A stretch of DNA of 64,000 nucleotides, from the NCBI GenBank assembly GCA_023525715.1, contig CM042016.1:63543382-63607381 (forward strand). Direction: 5' to 3'. The first letter of the stretch is position 1. The number at the start of each line of letters is the position of its first letter. The translations under genes were made by a program, and so were the position numbers. The notes beneath the pieces are model-generated. The model was not told where the DNA came from. It worked only from the letters and a program-made list of their open reading frames with translations, and made no database searches. Origin of the DNA: Cichorium intybus. Taxonomy: Eukaryota > Streptophyta > Magnoliopsida > Asterales > Asteraceae. Shown in pieces: positions 44,701 to 56,639 of this stretch.

Positions 44701-45668
44701 AATATCAGTGTCAGTACTGAAAACCTTATAATATTTCCTATCTCAAATAGCGAGTTTCATACCGTCACTAATAATATTGCTTATGAAGGGCTCGGATAAA
44801 CTACCTTCTAATGCTGATAAATTTAAGTTTTCGAAATATAACAAAATCAAAACCCATCAGGACATGCTACAGATGAGGTGATTCATTGCATCAGGCGGAT
44901 CAATGCCACTTTGAGTCAAGAACTGATAGAAAGGAAAATGCGGCTGCTCATTTAGCAAATGGATCAAGAAAGAAAATTCTTAAATTGTCTTCCATCTAAA
45001 TGTTATGATATTCTTTCTTGTTTCAAACCCATTTCCAAATGGGTTCACTAAGTTTCTCATCAATGTGTTAGTAATTGCAGGGCCATGAAAACATATGGTA
45101 TCTTGACAATGGATGCTCTCATCACATGACTAGATACAAGTCTCTACTGGATGATTTTGTCAAGAAGGATGGCCCAGTAGTTACATATGGTGACAATAAC
45201 AAAGGTCACACTGAAGGCTATGGCACCATTCATTGTAGATCTATACAATTTTCTAACATTTCTTATGTTATGGGGTTAAAGCACAATCTTATCTCGATCA
45301 TTTAGCCATGTGCTGCTGATTATGAAGTTTGTTTCAACAAAAGGGAAGGGAATATCATTGACACTACCAAAGAAGTCGTTCTCACTGCCTAGAGATGTGA
45401 TGATATATGCATCTTGGATATGTTCTCAGCTGATCAAACACGGAAAAGTTGTTTTTTCTCTTGTGCTTAATCTCATGTTAACTGGCTGTGACACAAGCGC
45501 TTGTCTCACCTCAACTTCAAGAACATCTCTAAGATCGCAAATCATCAGCTTGTTCTAGGTCTTCCCAAAATGACAAAGTCTGCTAAGCATGTGAAAAAGG
45601 TAAACATGTCAAGACTTCTTTCAAATCTAAACAATGTTCTTCCATTATTTCTCCTTTCAGCCTGTTGC
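44701..45668 (+). pseudogene. C protease and integrase start
   Basis: The protease reads IWYLDNGCSHHMT at about 45084-45130 (the usual DSG is DNG), then FSNISYVMGLKHNLIS. The GAG-pre-integrase motif KRLSHLNFKNISKI is at about 45495. Text ends in SLL just where the LTR sequence GCATAGGAACGACTCCC of E2 starts, so the rest of integrase is lost. Confidence 0.82.
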
Positions 45669-46284
45669 ATAGGAACGACTCCCAAGGCCTCTTTGACTCC
45701 GAGATTCGACTTTCAGCAGCCATCTTTTGGTATTTTTATGTTTTCTCTTTAATTTTCAATTAGCTCATAGTTAGTAGTGTTTGGCTAGTGTCTTTGGGAG
45801 TGACAACCATTGATACTAAGTCTCAGTTTCTGTTTTGGATGTTTAGTCACTGTATTGAATCATTGGGATTTGAGTTTTTGGTTAATGAATCATTTGGTTA
45901 TTAGTAATTGCTTCTTTTCGGTATTTGATGCCTTTGAATGATCTTGTGGATGTTTGGATTGTGTTTAATGCTTGTTTTGACCTTTTGTTGCTTTTAAATT
46001 TTTAGATATAATTCTGATTTCAGTTAAGTACTTAGGGTTAGTTATTGATTTGGACTTTAGTTTAGTGGATGTTTGTTTGGAATTATTTTAATTTATGATC
46101 TTTGGGGAACTGGTTGGCAAAAGTTAGGAACTAGATCCTCTAACTGTAGAGTGACACTACAGTTGGTAATCTGTCACCTGTGTCGACCACGTAACTCATG
46201 TGGATCGACCCTGACTACCACTATACTAGTGTGTGTGTTAGGTATTTTTCTTATTTTTTACTGCACGATGACCTAGGCGAGTCA
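45668..46284 (+). repeat. 5' LTR of E2, left end missing
   Basis: It begins GCATAGGAACGACTCCC, identical to the text at 50842 in the 3' LTR, and ends GGCGAGTCA. The segment containing the LTR start and TATA box (50469-50841 in the 3' LTR) is absent. Confidence 0.9.
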
Positions 46285-46302
46285 AATGTGTACGTCTTCA
46301 TA

Positions 46303-47398
46303 ATGGACGATTACATGTACCCGGATCAATATTATGCGTATTACGAAAATCCGGCCGACACCTATTACAAGGATGATTGCTACAATGGATCATTCGATGA
46401 CAATGGATGGTGGACCGACTTTAGGTACTCATGTATAACACCCATCAATTACGGAAGGACCAGGCTGATGCTCTTGTAAGATTGCAAGCTTCTTTAGATC
46501 AGTTAGAGGAAAGTTGGAAATGTTCATCACCCTCGCCAGAACCTGAGGCGAGTGATTTTTATACCAATGATACTGTGTGTGATCTTGCATCACCTGAATA
46601 TGTGATGGAAGGGCATACACCTTGGGAAAGTCAAGAGACTACTGAGATGGTCGAAACGGTTGTTGAGGAAGAGGTTGTAGGTGACAATATTACCCTTGAC
46701 TCAACAACTTTTGATGTTTTTGATGTATTTGTTGATAATGTTGATCTGGTGATGAGTGAATCTGTACCATCAACAGATAATTTGGTTGAGGAGGATGTTG
46801 TGGAGGGGGCTGTAAGTGACAGTGCAGAACCCAGCCCAACGACTCCCGAAATTGTTGAAGTTGCCAATGTCTTTGAGGAAGGGGTGTAGATGACAATATT
46901 ATCCCCGACCCTGAGATTTTTGAAAAGTTTGAGAAATTTGAAAGTAAGGATCTGATGATGGGTGACTTTGTACCACCATCAAATCAAACTAGTCGCTCAC
47001 TCTTGGTCCCCATCCACCTGTTGGACGATGATCAAGAAGGTGATGCTGACAAATTGATATTTGAAAACAATAAACATGATTTTATCACCACTCATGATCC
47101 ATTCATGAATGGAAAATTAGATGTAATCAATACCATCGATGAGGACATATGGAAGCATCCTGACATGTTGCCTTCCGATCCCATTTGATTGGAAAATTTT
47201 TATTGGTACTGCAAGCCAAAATTGCAACCTGAAGATAGCATGCGAGACACTAGAAAACGAGGTGCGAAACAACTTCTGGAAGCGGCAGTGTGCGCGCTTC
47301 ATGTCAAGCCTTTGACCTTGAAGAGATGCAGAAGGAAGGACCGAGCTTGGAGGTTCAAAGCTACCTCCAAGCATTCACGGGAATTAATCAAGAAGTAG
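46303..47398 (+). pseudogene. E2 acidic protein of unknown function
   Basis: I do not recognise this protein. It starts MDDYMYPDQYYAYYENP, rich in Tyr and Asp, then shifts by one base near 46430 to a helical LVRLQASLDQLEESW segment. A long Glu/Asp/Val-rich stretch follows to 46886. After another shift comes VPPSNQTSRSLLVPIHLLDD, a TGA at 47186, and a basic tail with YWYCKPKLQPED. It occupies the position of gag-pol in E1 but shares no clear motif with it. Total is about 365 codons. It could be a gag replacement or a host-derived sequence; neither is shown. Confidence 0.5.
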
Positions 47399-47568
47399 CG
47401 ACCGGGCAGCAGGAGAAAGACCGACAAGCCATTCGACCCAGGAAAGTTTGAGGAGCAGCGGGTCAGCAAAGGGACGGTGGTGACTGAAAATCAGCGAAGG
47501 AAGAAGGCATACGATCTACCGTAGCTGTAGAAGGACTCCACGTCTGGCTGAAGACATTAAACTTAGCG

Positions 47569-47586
47569 CTTGTTGGGAGGCAACCC
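47569..47586 (+). promoter_or_regulatory. Conserved post-pol motif of E2
   Basis: CTTGTTGGGAGGCAACCC, one base different from E1's copy, preceded in both by GAAGACATTAAACTTAG. Confidence 0.65.
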
Positions 47587-48284
47587 ATCTTTCATAGGTA
47601 GGTACTGTATTTCTTAGTAATTAGGAAGATTATATCATCATCATTGCAGGTGTTATTGGTCCAAGGCAAGTATGGGGTTAATTTGGAGGAAAATCGATTT
47701 TTTAAAGACCGCGCCGCGGACAGGAGTTTTGCGTGCCGCGGGATTGTAAACCAACCCGATGTGTAGGGGTTGATTTGGGAACACGCGCGCCGCGGTTTGC
47801 TCATATCCGTGTCGCGGGAGTCGATCAGTCGGTTCCCTTCGTCAAAAAGGTAAGCCGCGACACTATTCACGCACACCCACGCCGCAGAGCTCTGATCATC
47901 AAAAATTTTCCTGTGTTTTCCTTGCTCATTTGACTCCTGCTACCGAGGTACGTCGTTCTAACTTGTTTTTACTCGTTAAAACTAGCTATCAGGCAGCTGA
48001 TTTGGTTGATTTCTCCAAAAAAACTCAAAAACTTAGAAATCGCCAATGCTGACTCGTAGGGTGTTTATTTTGCCAAATAATGACCCTAGATGAGTTAGTT
48101 GGTGCTTAGGCTACCTTGTAGTGTGTTTGGATCGAGTTAACAGACGAAAATCAACGAGTTTGGGTTTGGAAGTTGAACCAGCCGCTCGCCGCGCCGCGCC
48201 ATGGTTCTTGAGCCGCGTAGCGGTGCGGTGGGGAAGAAAAAGGACTTAATTTGCAAATTATTTTGTCTGGCTATTTTTGTGCAG
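47587..48284 (+). other. E2 spacer with CGCGxCGCG motifs
   Basis: Non-coding. It contains CCGCGCCGCGG at 47710, CGCGCGCCGCGG at 47783, CGTGTCGCGG at 47807 and CGCCGCGCCGCGCC near 48187. It ends in TTTTTGTGCAG immediately before the 3' ORF ATG, an acceptor-like sequence shared with E1. Confidence 0.55.
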
Positions 48285-49480
48285 ATGCCTTTCAGGCTTG
48301 ATCGTCTGTTTCTCCAGTTCCCCGCTGAGCTGGATAGTTCCATTGAGTATATTTCGAGGAGGGATGCCCTCATAGGTCGCCGGGTTCTTGAGGCGACGAT
48401 CATAGACCGGGACATTCTTAAAGAGATTGGATTATGCGCTGAGATCGAGCCCTTCCTCCATCGCACTTGGGTCGATGGGGAGGCTACCTTTACATGCTGA
48501 GGCTGGGACAGGCTCATGGCCACCCAGGATTATTTAGTCTACACTGAGCTTCTTTTGGAGTTTCTCTCGACGATCCGTTTTTCACCGGGTTCATCAGATG
48601 CTCTGTCCAGACTCGTCCGATTCAGATTGGGGGGAGTCCCCAAGGAGTGCAGTCTCTGGGATATTGGGAGGCGCACAGGCATCTACACGGAGGCAGACCT
48701 CCAGCACCAATACTTCACGCAGTTCCTTCACGCGTGCATCTAGGGGCAACCCGAGAGGGATGCCAATCCGGCGATTTGGACACCTCTGTCCAATGTGTTT
48801 TTTGAGGCGGGGTCGGCCAGGGAGAGCCAGCTCCGCAATCCGCTTCATCGGCTCATGCACCGCATCATCTCTACCTCCATCATGCATAGGGAGGGAGGCG
48901 AGAAGGTGTCCTGTGAGGACATGACGTATCTCTGGGTGCTCCTTGACCCATCCAGGTTCCTCCACCTCCCGTTTGCTCTAGCCGTCTCTCTGTCCACCCG
49001 TACGACGGGTGTATCTACCAGCAGTCCTTTGGCCCGTGGGCATTATATCACTCGCCTGGCCCGTTCGTATCGGATCCTTACTGCTGCCACCGCAGCCTCT
49101 TTGACTGCTCTACCTCCAGTTCGCACATTTGTGCGAGCTTTGGAGAACATGGGGCTGATAGAGCAGCAGCGCCCGGGCCAGTATGTGAGGGAGGCGACTG
49201 AGGCACCCCAGGACCCCCAGCCAGCATACGCCCAGCCGGGTAGGAGACGCCGAGACCGGCAGCACCAGCACCGGCAGAGCCAGAGCCACAGCCAGAGCAG
49301 GAGGACCCATCAGCCATCCACCGATTGGAGGCCAGGGTCGTGAGGATGGAGGAGCAGTTAGAGTGGATTAGGGAGGTACTTTTGGATCTAGCCACACAGC
49401 AGGGATACCGCCCCCGACCATTTCCTGCCCGAGCCCACGATCATGAGGCTGGACCTTCCAGGCCACTAGGTGGCGATTGA
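48285..49480 (+). pseudogene. E2 3' ORF, Athila ORF-1-like protein
   Basis: ATG at 48285 (MPFRLDRLFLQFP). The frame has stops at 48498 and 48741 and shifts near 49255 to end at 49480 with ARVVRMEEQLEWIREVLLDL, a predicted coiled coil. The middle matches E1's protein at ECSLWDIGRRTGIYTE, NPLHRLMHRIIS and GHYITRLARSYRIL. The segment after that is Pro/Gln/Arg-rich. Conservation between elements with different 5' halves suggests function for mobility or host interaction, but the activity is unknown. Confidence 0.75.
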
Positions 49481-50468
49481 TGTATTTTTTCTTATTTTCT
49501 TTTGGGATATATGTATGGTACTTATGACACCTTTTATCTTTTGTATGTGTATATTTTATTTGTGTTTGTTTGCATTTAATGTTTCTGTGAGTTATGCATG
49601 TGATACCAAAATGGAGGAGTTGTTTCAAGCAAGTGTGGGGTCACCGTGGCCCTTCCATGTGTTTTGACCACCGGCGTGTTTACTGTTGCGCTACAACTCC
49701 AGATGCTGAATCGAGGACTTGTTGTTCATATTTTGTACCTGTGACACCGAGTACCAATCAAGCAGTTCACCGTCCAAGGGGTAACTCTTTCTCCCTAGTT
49801 CTAAAATAATGTTGTACAACGGGGACGTTGTACGGTTTTAAGTGTGGGGTGTGGACGGTCGAAAGAGTGTTTTTTTGAAATTTTTGCGGGAAAAGACCAA
49901 GTTTCAAAATTTTTAATAGGTTGTAATTTTGAAACGAATAGTTTATGAATGTTGTAGCATTGGTATTTTTCGAGAAATACTATTTAGTTGTGATAATGCT
50001 ACTAGTTTAGTCAAATAGGTTGAGTTTCATGAGTTTAGAAGATTGGACCGTTTTATGTTTGGAATTTAGGAAGGAATTGTCAATCTATGGCCTTTGTTGT
50101 TCGAGCCGGTAGGTCTAAAATGGGTGGACCTTACGCACCTTACCACCTAAGATCGTCTGGTCTGGGATGGTATTTCTGAAAGCTCGTTACACGGACAACA
50201 TCGAAAGTCATGGACAATTCTTTAATGGCCTTTAGAATCTGAATGAGTAAGTTTGCTTTATGCATACAAAAGATTTGTAATCAAGGGTTCTCTAGAAAGC
50301 CATGAAATCCAAATAACATTACAATTATGTTTTCACGAACTATTTCACTCTAACTCATAAGGCAATAAGCTTTGAAATTAAACACATTCAAAAATTGTTT
50401 GAGTCATAGTTAAAATCTGTTAAAAACTCACTTGCTTGGGGACAAGCAAGGCACAAGTGTGTGGTGTT
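49481..50468 (+). other. E2 3' untranslated region
   Basis: Matches E1's: AGCAAGTGTGGGGTCA at about 49629, the hairpin at 49814-49833, AAGTGTGGGGTGTGGACGGT after it, and a final AAGTGTGTGGTG at 50455-50466 (mutated purine tract). Confidence 0.7.
49814..49833 (+). other. Conserved hairpin in E2
   Basis: GTACAACGGGGACGTTGTAC, with the same arms as E1's hairpin. Confidence 0.7.
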
Positions 50469-51456
50469 TGACAATGCCTAGTAATATCAAATATTTTAGT
50501 CGTTGTTGAGCCCTATTCTTAGTGAATTTATATCATATATATCGTGGTATTCTCAATTTTCGTGCCAGTACTTGTTTGGAAAGAAACAATGAAAACAGGG
50601 ATCAAAAGCGTACAATATGGAAGAAGATTGAAGAAAAGGACAATATCAGTCGAATTCGCACGCGTGATGCGGGATTCACAAACGCGCGACGCGGTGATGA
50701 GTCGGTGGAGAACATTCAAATGCCGAAAAAACGGAGATAAACTCATACGCGCGTCGCGGAATTCATCTGCGCGCAACGCGGGCGCTTAAAATTTTCAACT
50801 ATAAACAGAGGGTTTTAGGTCAAAAAAATTAGCAAATATCTGGCATAGGAACGACTCCCAAGGCCTCTTTGACTCCGAGATTCGACTTTCAGCAGCCATC
50901 TTTTGGTATTTTTATGTTTTCTCTTTAATTTTCAATTAGCTCATAGTTAGTAGTGTTTGGCTAGTGTCTTTGGGAGTGACAACCATTGATACTAAGTCTC
51001 AGTTTCTGTTTTGGATGTTTAGTCACTGTATTGAATCATTGGGATCTGAGTTTTTGGTTAATGAATGATTTCGTTATTAGTAATTGCTTCTTTTTGGTAT
51101 TTGATGCCTTTGAATGATCTTGTGGATGTTTGGATTGTTTTTTATGCTTGTTTTGACCTTTTGTTGCTTCGGAAGTTTTAGATATAATTCTGATTTCAGT
51201 TAAGTACTTAGGGTTAGTTATTGATTTGGACTTTAGTTTAGTGGATGTTTGTTTGGAATTATTTTAATTTATGATCTTTGGGAGCTGTTTGGCAAAAGTT
51301 AGGAAATAGATCCTCTGACTGTAGAGTGACACTACAGTTGGTGATCTTTCACCTGTCTCGACCATGTAACTCCTGTGGATCGACCCTGACTACCACTATA
51401 CTAGTGTGTGTTAGGTATTTTCTTATTTTTGACCGCACGACGACCTAGGCAAGACA
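50469..51456 (+). repeat. 3' LTR of E2
   Basis: 988 bases from TGACAATGCCTAG to an AAGACA end (degraded GAGTCA). It has ACTATAAACAGAGG at about 50798 as the TATA region, preceded by CGCGCGACGCGG and CGCGTCGCGG motifs (50680, 50752). Confidence 0.9.
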
Positions 51457-52031
51457 GTGATGACGTTCCCGCAAGGGAATCTATAGGAATCTATTGGGGT
51501 GGTACCAACCCCTTCGCAGAGTAGATGTCCTAAAAGCATAGGACGCTAGGGTGGACTAGTTTTGTTCATTCCATCCTAGTCTAAACTTGGGGTATCACCT
51601 ATGGTGATTAATGCCCTAAGTATAAAAATCTAGTTATGATTGGATACCATTTAAGTTTAAGTAATGAAAGTTTTATGTTGGTAAGATTGTTATTTAATTT
51701 GTTATGAAGTCTTTAAAAGCAAAACGATTATATGTTTCAATTATAAAGGTTTTGACAACAAGTATGATGATATGATTCGTTTATGAACTATCTAACAGAA
51801 AATGTCAATACGTGATCTGATTACAAAGGTTTTTGAAAATGATATATGTTATGTTTATAAATGCTTTGAGTCTAAAACTCATGTATCTCACGAGACATAT
51901 TTGTCTTACGTATTTTTGTTTTAATGTTATGTATATCAGGAACATGCATATTGGCATTGGATGATAGAAGTGATAGATTTAGAAGAAAGCTAAGGCTCTA
52001 TAGATAGAATTGAAGATTGAAGGGTAGTTTT
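51457..52031. other. LTR-like flank, no gene
   Basis: Contains GTAGATGTCCTAAAAGCATA and CTCACGAGACATATTTGTCT, text resembling gypsy LTRs. It continues after element D at 59476. The outer limits are unclear. Confidence 0.4.
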
Positions 52032-52784
52032 TGAAGGGTTTTCTAAGAAACAATGAACAAATAATCTCTTATGGTTCACATGCAACCCTAGAAAGATCTA
52101 TGTTTTCTTCTATGAATATAATAAACTAAAGCCTAAAGGAAACACTTATTTCTAAAGATCAAAACTGAGAAAACCAACCTTTTGATCTTATGATCCTTGA
52201 AGCTAGCAGCACAAATGTCCTGCCTCAAATGGTGTCACACCCAAGCAATGGAGAAGACAATCCAGCAGAGTAATCTTGGTTGAAAATGGCGTAGGTTTTA
52301 GGGTGGTCAGGTGCCTCCTTTTATAGCCTCCAAGGGTTACAGCTGAATCCCTAAGGAGCCTCCAAATGGGCAAGCCTGCTGACTAAATGGACCAAGCCTT
52401 TTCTAAACCCTAATAGGGTTTCGCCACCTATGGAGAAGCCTTCATAGTTGGCGCCACTTTAGGCCCCTGTCAACTGGCCAGTTATTTATTCAATTATTAA
52501 ATAAATACAAACCAGTCCCTGCACTTTTAATTAATTAATTTAATCACTGAATTAAATCTAATTAATTCTAGATTAAATCTTAATTAATTATTATAGTTTC
52601 TAATTAATATATTAATAAACCATTTGATTAATTCTATTGATTTATTAAACAATTAATAAATCAACTTTTTACTCTACTGAACTCTATCCTAACCTCCAGC
52701 TATGAGGGCAAGCCAAATGGACTTTGCTTCAATTAACAAGATAAATATAAATATAAAGTCATGGCTTAGACACCTAATCCTGCA
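52032..52784 (-). repeat. 3' LTR of D
   Basis: 753 bases. The outer end is TGAAGGGTTTTC and the inner end reads TGCAGGATTAGG on the minus strand (TGTTGG in the family). A minus-strand TATAAAAGGAGG lies near 52316. Confidence 0.9.
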
Positions 52785-52795
52785 GTCTCCTACTT
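52785..52795 (-). other. Polypurine tract of D
   Basis: AAGTAGGAGAC on the minus strand, directly before the 3' LTR. Confidence 0.75.
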
Positions 52796-53520
52796 GGATA
52801 AGTCTATGACTTTAATTTATCTTCTAATTAATAAACAACCTGCAGCTTCCAAGAAACTGCTGACGAACTCTGACACAGTCAGTTCTGTCCATAGATAAGT
52901 GATCATATGATCCTTCGTCCAACAAGATATTTTCAGACACGAGACATGGATTGAGATCAATATATGTCTGATACTCTGTTTCCCGATTTCCGATTCTGTT
53001 TATGACTTTCAGACTTCTAATTGAACAAATCAATTTAGTCCAGGCAGGCCAGCACTTTAGTCAACTTCAAAATCATCGAGCGGCCTACAGATATTTGTTT
53101 CCCACCAGGGTCACGGAACGAATAAGCTTCGACTCATATGCTTGTGTCTTTTACTTATCAAATCGTACACAACAATGCGTTTTATAACATCGAGTTACCG
53201 ATGCGTTTACGTATTATCAATGCACAATCGACTCGCAAATTTCAACTCATATGTCTCTGCTTCAAGATCATACGATATTATCGTCTCAACATTGCTCGTG
53301 ATGTAATCCATGAAGCAATCTATTGAGCGCGGGTTTATCCAATACTCAAATCTCTATTTCTAAGTACTCATGAACGTTGTAGTAGTCTTACTGCAATGTC
53401 TAACTCCTTAGACAATCTACAAACCAATTCATGACAGTCTTCATTCATACTTACTCCCGAAAGGTATGAGCGACTGTGGACTTTTGAATAATCAAATTAT
53501 TCAGGGAGTGAAACATGCAA
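52796..53520 (-). other. D 3' untranslated region, shared with B
   Basis: The reverse complement follows B 36940-37720 closely, including GTCATGAATTGGTTTGTAGA, TACATCACGAGCAATGTTGA and ATGGACAGAACTGACTG. No protein is conserved in it. Confidence 0.8.
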
Positions 53521-54229
53521 AATTGATACATAAAATCTGACTGGTGGCTACTATTGCCTAATTACCAAGTCTCCACGAGGTAATCACCAAGTAGGATTTT
53601 ACATAAAACTATTATCGGTTTCTAGATTCCTTTTAAACTTTTGATTCATGTTATGTATCTATGTCTATACGACCTTTCACTCTTTCTGTGTATCCAAATG
53701 TCATACATTGATACACTTTATCCAATAGGACATTCTTCCGATGATATCTCAATTTTGGTCATACTGTCATTCTCACTAACAACTCCATTCTATGTACTGT
53801 GACTTTCCATGGTTCTCGGGATCCTTAGTCTACATGACTGCACCCTAAGACTATTTTGATGTGTTACGATGTGCGGTGATCCACACGCGCTCTATCGGAA
53901 TGCCAACGAAACTCTTTAACCATTAAGTCCTTTTACTGTTTAAAAAACTCTTTTCAAATTACTATTAACATTCACCCTAATCATTTTTCCAATGATTTCT
54001 CACGTATGTACAAAAATCCATTAAGTATTCCCAGCCAGGTCATATCCTGAATCTGACTCACTATGCTCTAAGCATTAAGTCATCAAGACATGTTCATGAC
54101 ACTTCTGATCGATCCAAGAAACTTGTTGGATTCAATCTAGTCCTATTCCAAACTCTTTTGGAATCATAGGATTAGTTGCAATCCTTGTGTCACGACTTTC
54201 AATAACCATTTCCTTTCAGAGACTCTTTC

Positions 54230-54560
54230 CATGCATCTTGAATCTTATCAAGATCATGCTTATTATGGCCAGGTCTATACTGATGATAACATCTATCTGA
54301 TAGATGTCTATGGATTATGTGAGTATGCTGCACCTTCTTTATATGCCAAATCATTACACTTTGCAATGACAGGAAACTCTTTTCCTAAGCTATGCATCTT
54401 GAGTCTTATCAAGATCATTTTGGCAGAGTTTCGATCTATCTCATAGATGTTTACAACCACCTGAGTATGTCGTATCTCTATTAAGTCTTTCATAGCGATC
54501 CGTCTCTTAACACTAAGTCATTACACTTTGTAATGAAAAGAGACGTTTCCTAGAAACAAT
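54230..54560. repeat. Two-copy tandem repeat in D
   Basis: Copies beginning ATGCATCTTGAATCTTATCA (54230) and ATGCATCTTGAGTCTTATCA (about 54395) share CATAGATG and TCATTACACTTTG segments. Confidence 0.65.
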
Positions 54561-56008
54561 ATGTAACTCTCATACGGAGATAGTAGATAACAGCAACACT
54601 CCCATTGGCTTTGACACGATTATGAACTATTCACAAAATCCAGAGCTTATGGCACATTTTGAGAATCCAAACCTTTCTAACATCTTAATGGAAATCTTTC
54701 AGCCCTTTCTCAAAATCCAATCCTTTGGCATATTTTGAGAATCTGAATATCCTTTATTGCGAGATGCCCATGGGGTAATCCCGGGCCTATGTACCTTTGT
54801 ACTGGCATACTCTTTGTGAGTCCCTATTAGTGTGCCGGTGATCCACATGCGCTCCACTAACGACTTACATTATGCAGTATCCTTTCGAATTTCATCTTCT
54901 ATTGAGAGTGCTTCTCTCGGAGCCAATTACTTGACTCTAAGTATCGTCTCACTCAACCAGACGTTCCGAGGGTACGTTTCTGTCCATGTTGATTTCTTTT
55001 GATGATTCAATTACTCCCACTGGTTTTTAGACCGGTTGTAAAATCAATCAAAATGCCACATAGATTGTATCTCGTCCTAAGGTTCTCTTAATTGGCAGCA
55101 ACCGAGCTCACCAATGCTTCCAAGTAGTCGGATTGTAAATCCGTACCAACTATAGTGTTTTACCACTATTCGGTATGTCACCCCGATCATAACTACTTAT
55201 GACGGTGATTAATACTACTGGTCAAGAGAAGATTATGTCAGTATTAAAACAGAAATCTGATTTCTGCTCTAAGCCTAGTGATGACTAAAGGTTCTTTCAC
55301 TTGGCTAATCCTGAGTTCATTCAGGACTGTCCCAACTCCCACTGTTTCCTTAGAACTTGAGTTCTTTCTGAAAGAGCTCTTTCTTTTCCAGGTACAGCGG
55401 GATAGCCAGTGAAACGACATTTCTGATCAGGTTCAGGGTAGTCATGAGGTTCAGATGAACACTACATGACCCTGGACTTTCAATGTACAAGTGGGACAAT
55501 CCCAGCTTTACATTTCAGACAGTGTCTGGAAAACCTACTTAGTCTAAGATGCGGTTGGAATATGGATTATATGGTCTGACTGGTTTAGTGTTTAATTTAT
55601 GGGAAACTCATTGACAGTGTATCTCATACATTGATGATCGAACTGTTTCGACCAATGCTCCATCATCTTCCCTAAGACACATTATAACTATTAATGTTCT
55701 TGGAAGAGAATAACTGTGAAAATTTTTCCTAGTTTATGTTGTCACTCAGGTTTTGTGGATCTTGTACTTCCTTTGAAGTCCTTGAACTGTTCAAGGTTTC
55801 AATCCAATCGCTTATTCTGATAAGCGAAGCCATATTCGTCATACCGAATGACAAATATTGTGAAGTACAAACAATTGTGTTCTATTGGAAGATTCGAGCA
55901 ATGCATAGTAACTGATGTGTTCGTTGATCCTGATCTTGATGTCTATTACATCTTTATGTAAATTTTATGACTTTGTTAATCTTGGTCAAGACTTGCAATC
56001 TTCAGTTG

Positions 56009-56260
56009 ACTCTAAGTTAACTGATTCCAAAATCCTATCCTTTGGATCTTTGGGTGATTCATTTCTTGCCATTTATGCTTTATAAAGAACTTAATCAACA
56101 TCTGACTCTAAGTCAAATGATTCCAAAGTCCTGTCCAACTGGATCTTTGGTTGATTCATTTCTTAACACGTTAAGAACTCAATTCATCATGAGACTCTAA
56201 GTCAAATGATTCCAAAGTCCTGTCCAACTAGACCTTTGGTTGAATTGATTCTTATAACAT
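56009..56260. repeat. Three tandem copies of a ~90-bp unit in D
   Basis: Starts at about 56009, 56102 and 56192, each GACTCTAAGT...GATTCCAAA then GGATCTTTGG/GGACCTTTGG-like text. D2 has two copies at 1223-1390. Confidence 0.85.
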
Positions 56261-56639
56261 TAACAATCATAAGGGACACAATTTCTAAATCCAAACACTT
56301 TGGATGTATCAATATTCAAGTTATTAGTAATCATGAATTCAACATAATCATAAAACATTTCAAGGATATTTCAAACAACATGTGTTAAAAAGAAAATTGA
56401 CAATTTTATTAAAACAAAATCCTTGAACAATGTATTATATGATAGACAATGTCATACGCATCTAATAAGCTAATAACATGATTTCAACATCTAACTAAAC
56501 TCTAAAACTGCATGAGTTTCAGATCCAATCTGAATATGCTCCTATGCAACAACATCCCACATCCTACAGAGTCCATGCATACAGAGCAAATGTGAGAAAC
56601 ACATCCTGTATCAAGGAATTAAGGATCAGGGGTTCTGAG

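Larger units (their letters stand above)
39472..45668 (+). mobile_element. C: truncated Ty1/copia element
   Basis: LTR (39472-39825), primer site, gag (split), protease and the start of integrase are in copia order. Homology stops at about 45668, where E2's LTR text begins. The rest of pol and the 3' LTR are missing. Pentamer GAGGG precedes the LTR (39467-39471), but its partner is lost. Confidence 0.85.
45668..51456 (+). mobile_element. E2: Athila-like non-autonomous element, 5' truncated
   Basis: Its partial 5' LTR 45668-46284 matches 50842-51456 of its 3' LTR. Inside are a novel acidic ORF region (46303-47398), the post-pol motif of E1 (47569), a 3' ORF homologous to E1's, the shared hairpin and purine tract. 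No primer site, gag, protease, RT or integrase is seen. It seems to be a non-autonomous relative of E1 that has lost part of its 5' LTR. Confidence 0.85.
53521..56600 (-). other. D internal non-coding region
   Basis: No domain found in any frame. The left part of D2 (1-1780) is similar to 54850-56640. A duplicated ~165-base unit occurs at 54230-54560 (two copies starting ATGCATCTTGA and ending with a TCATTACACTTT segment). Confidence 0.6.

Noticed and set aside
46631..46896. Ser/Thr-rich ORFs on the minus strand
   Set aside because: They are antisense of the acidic Glu/Val-rich part of E2's ORF.
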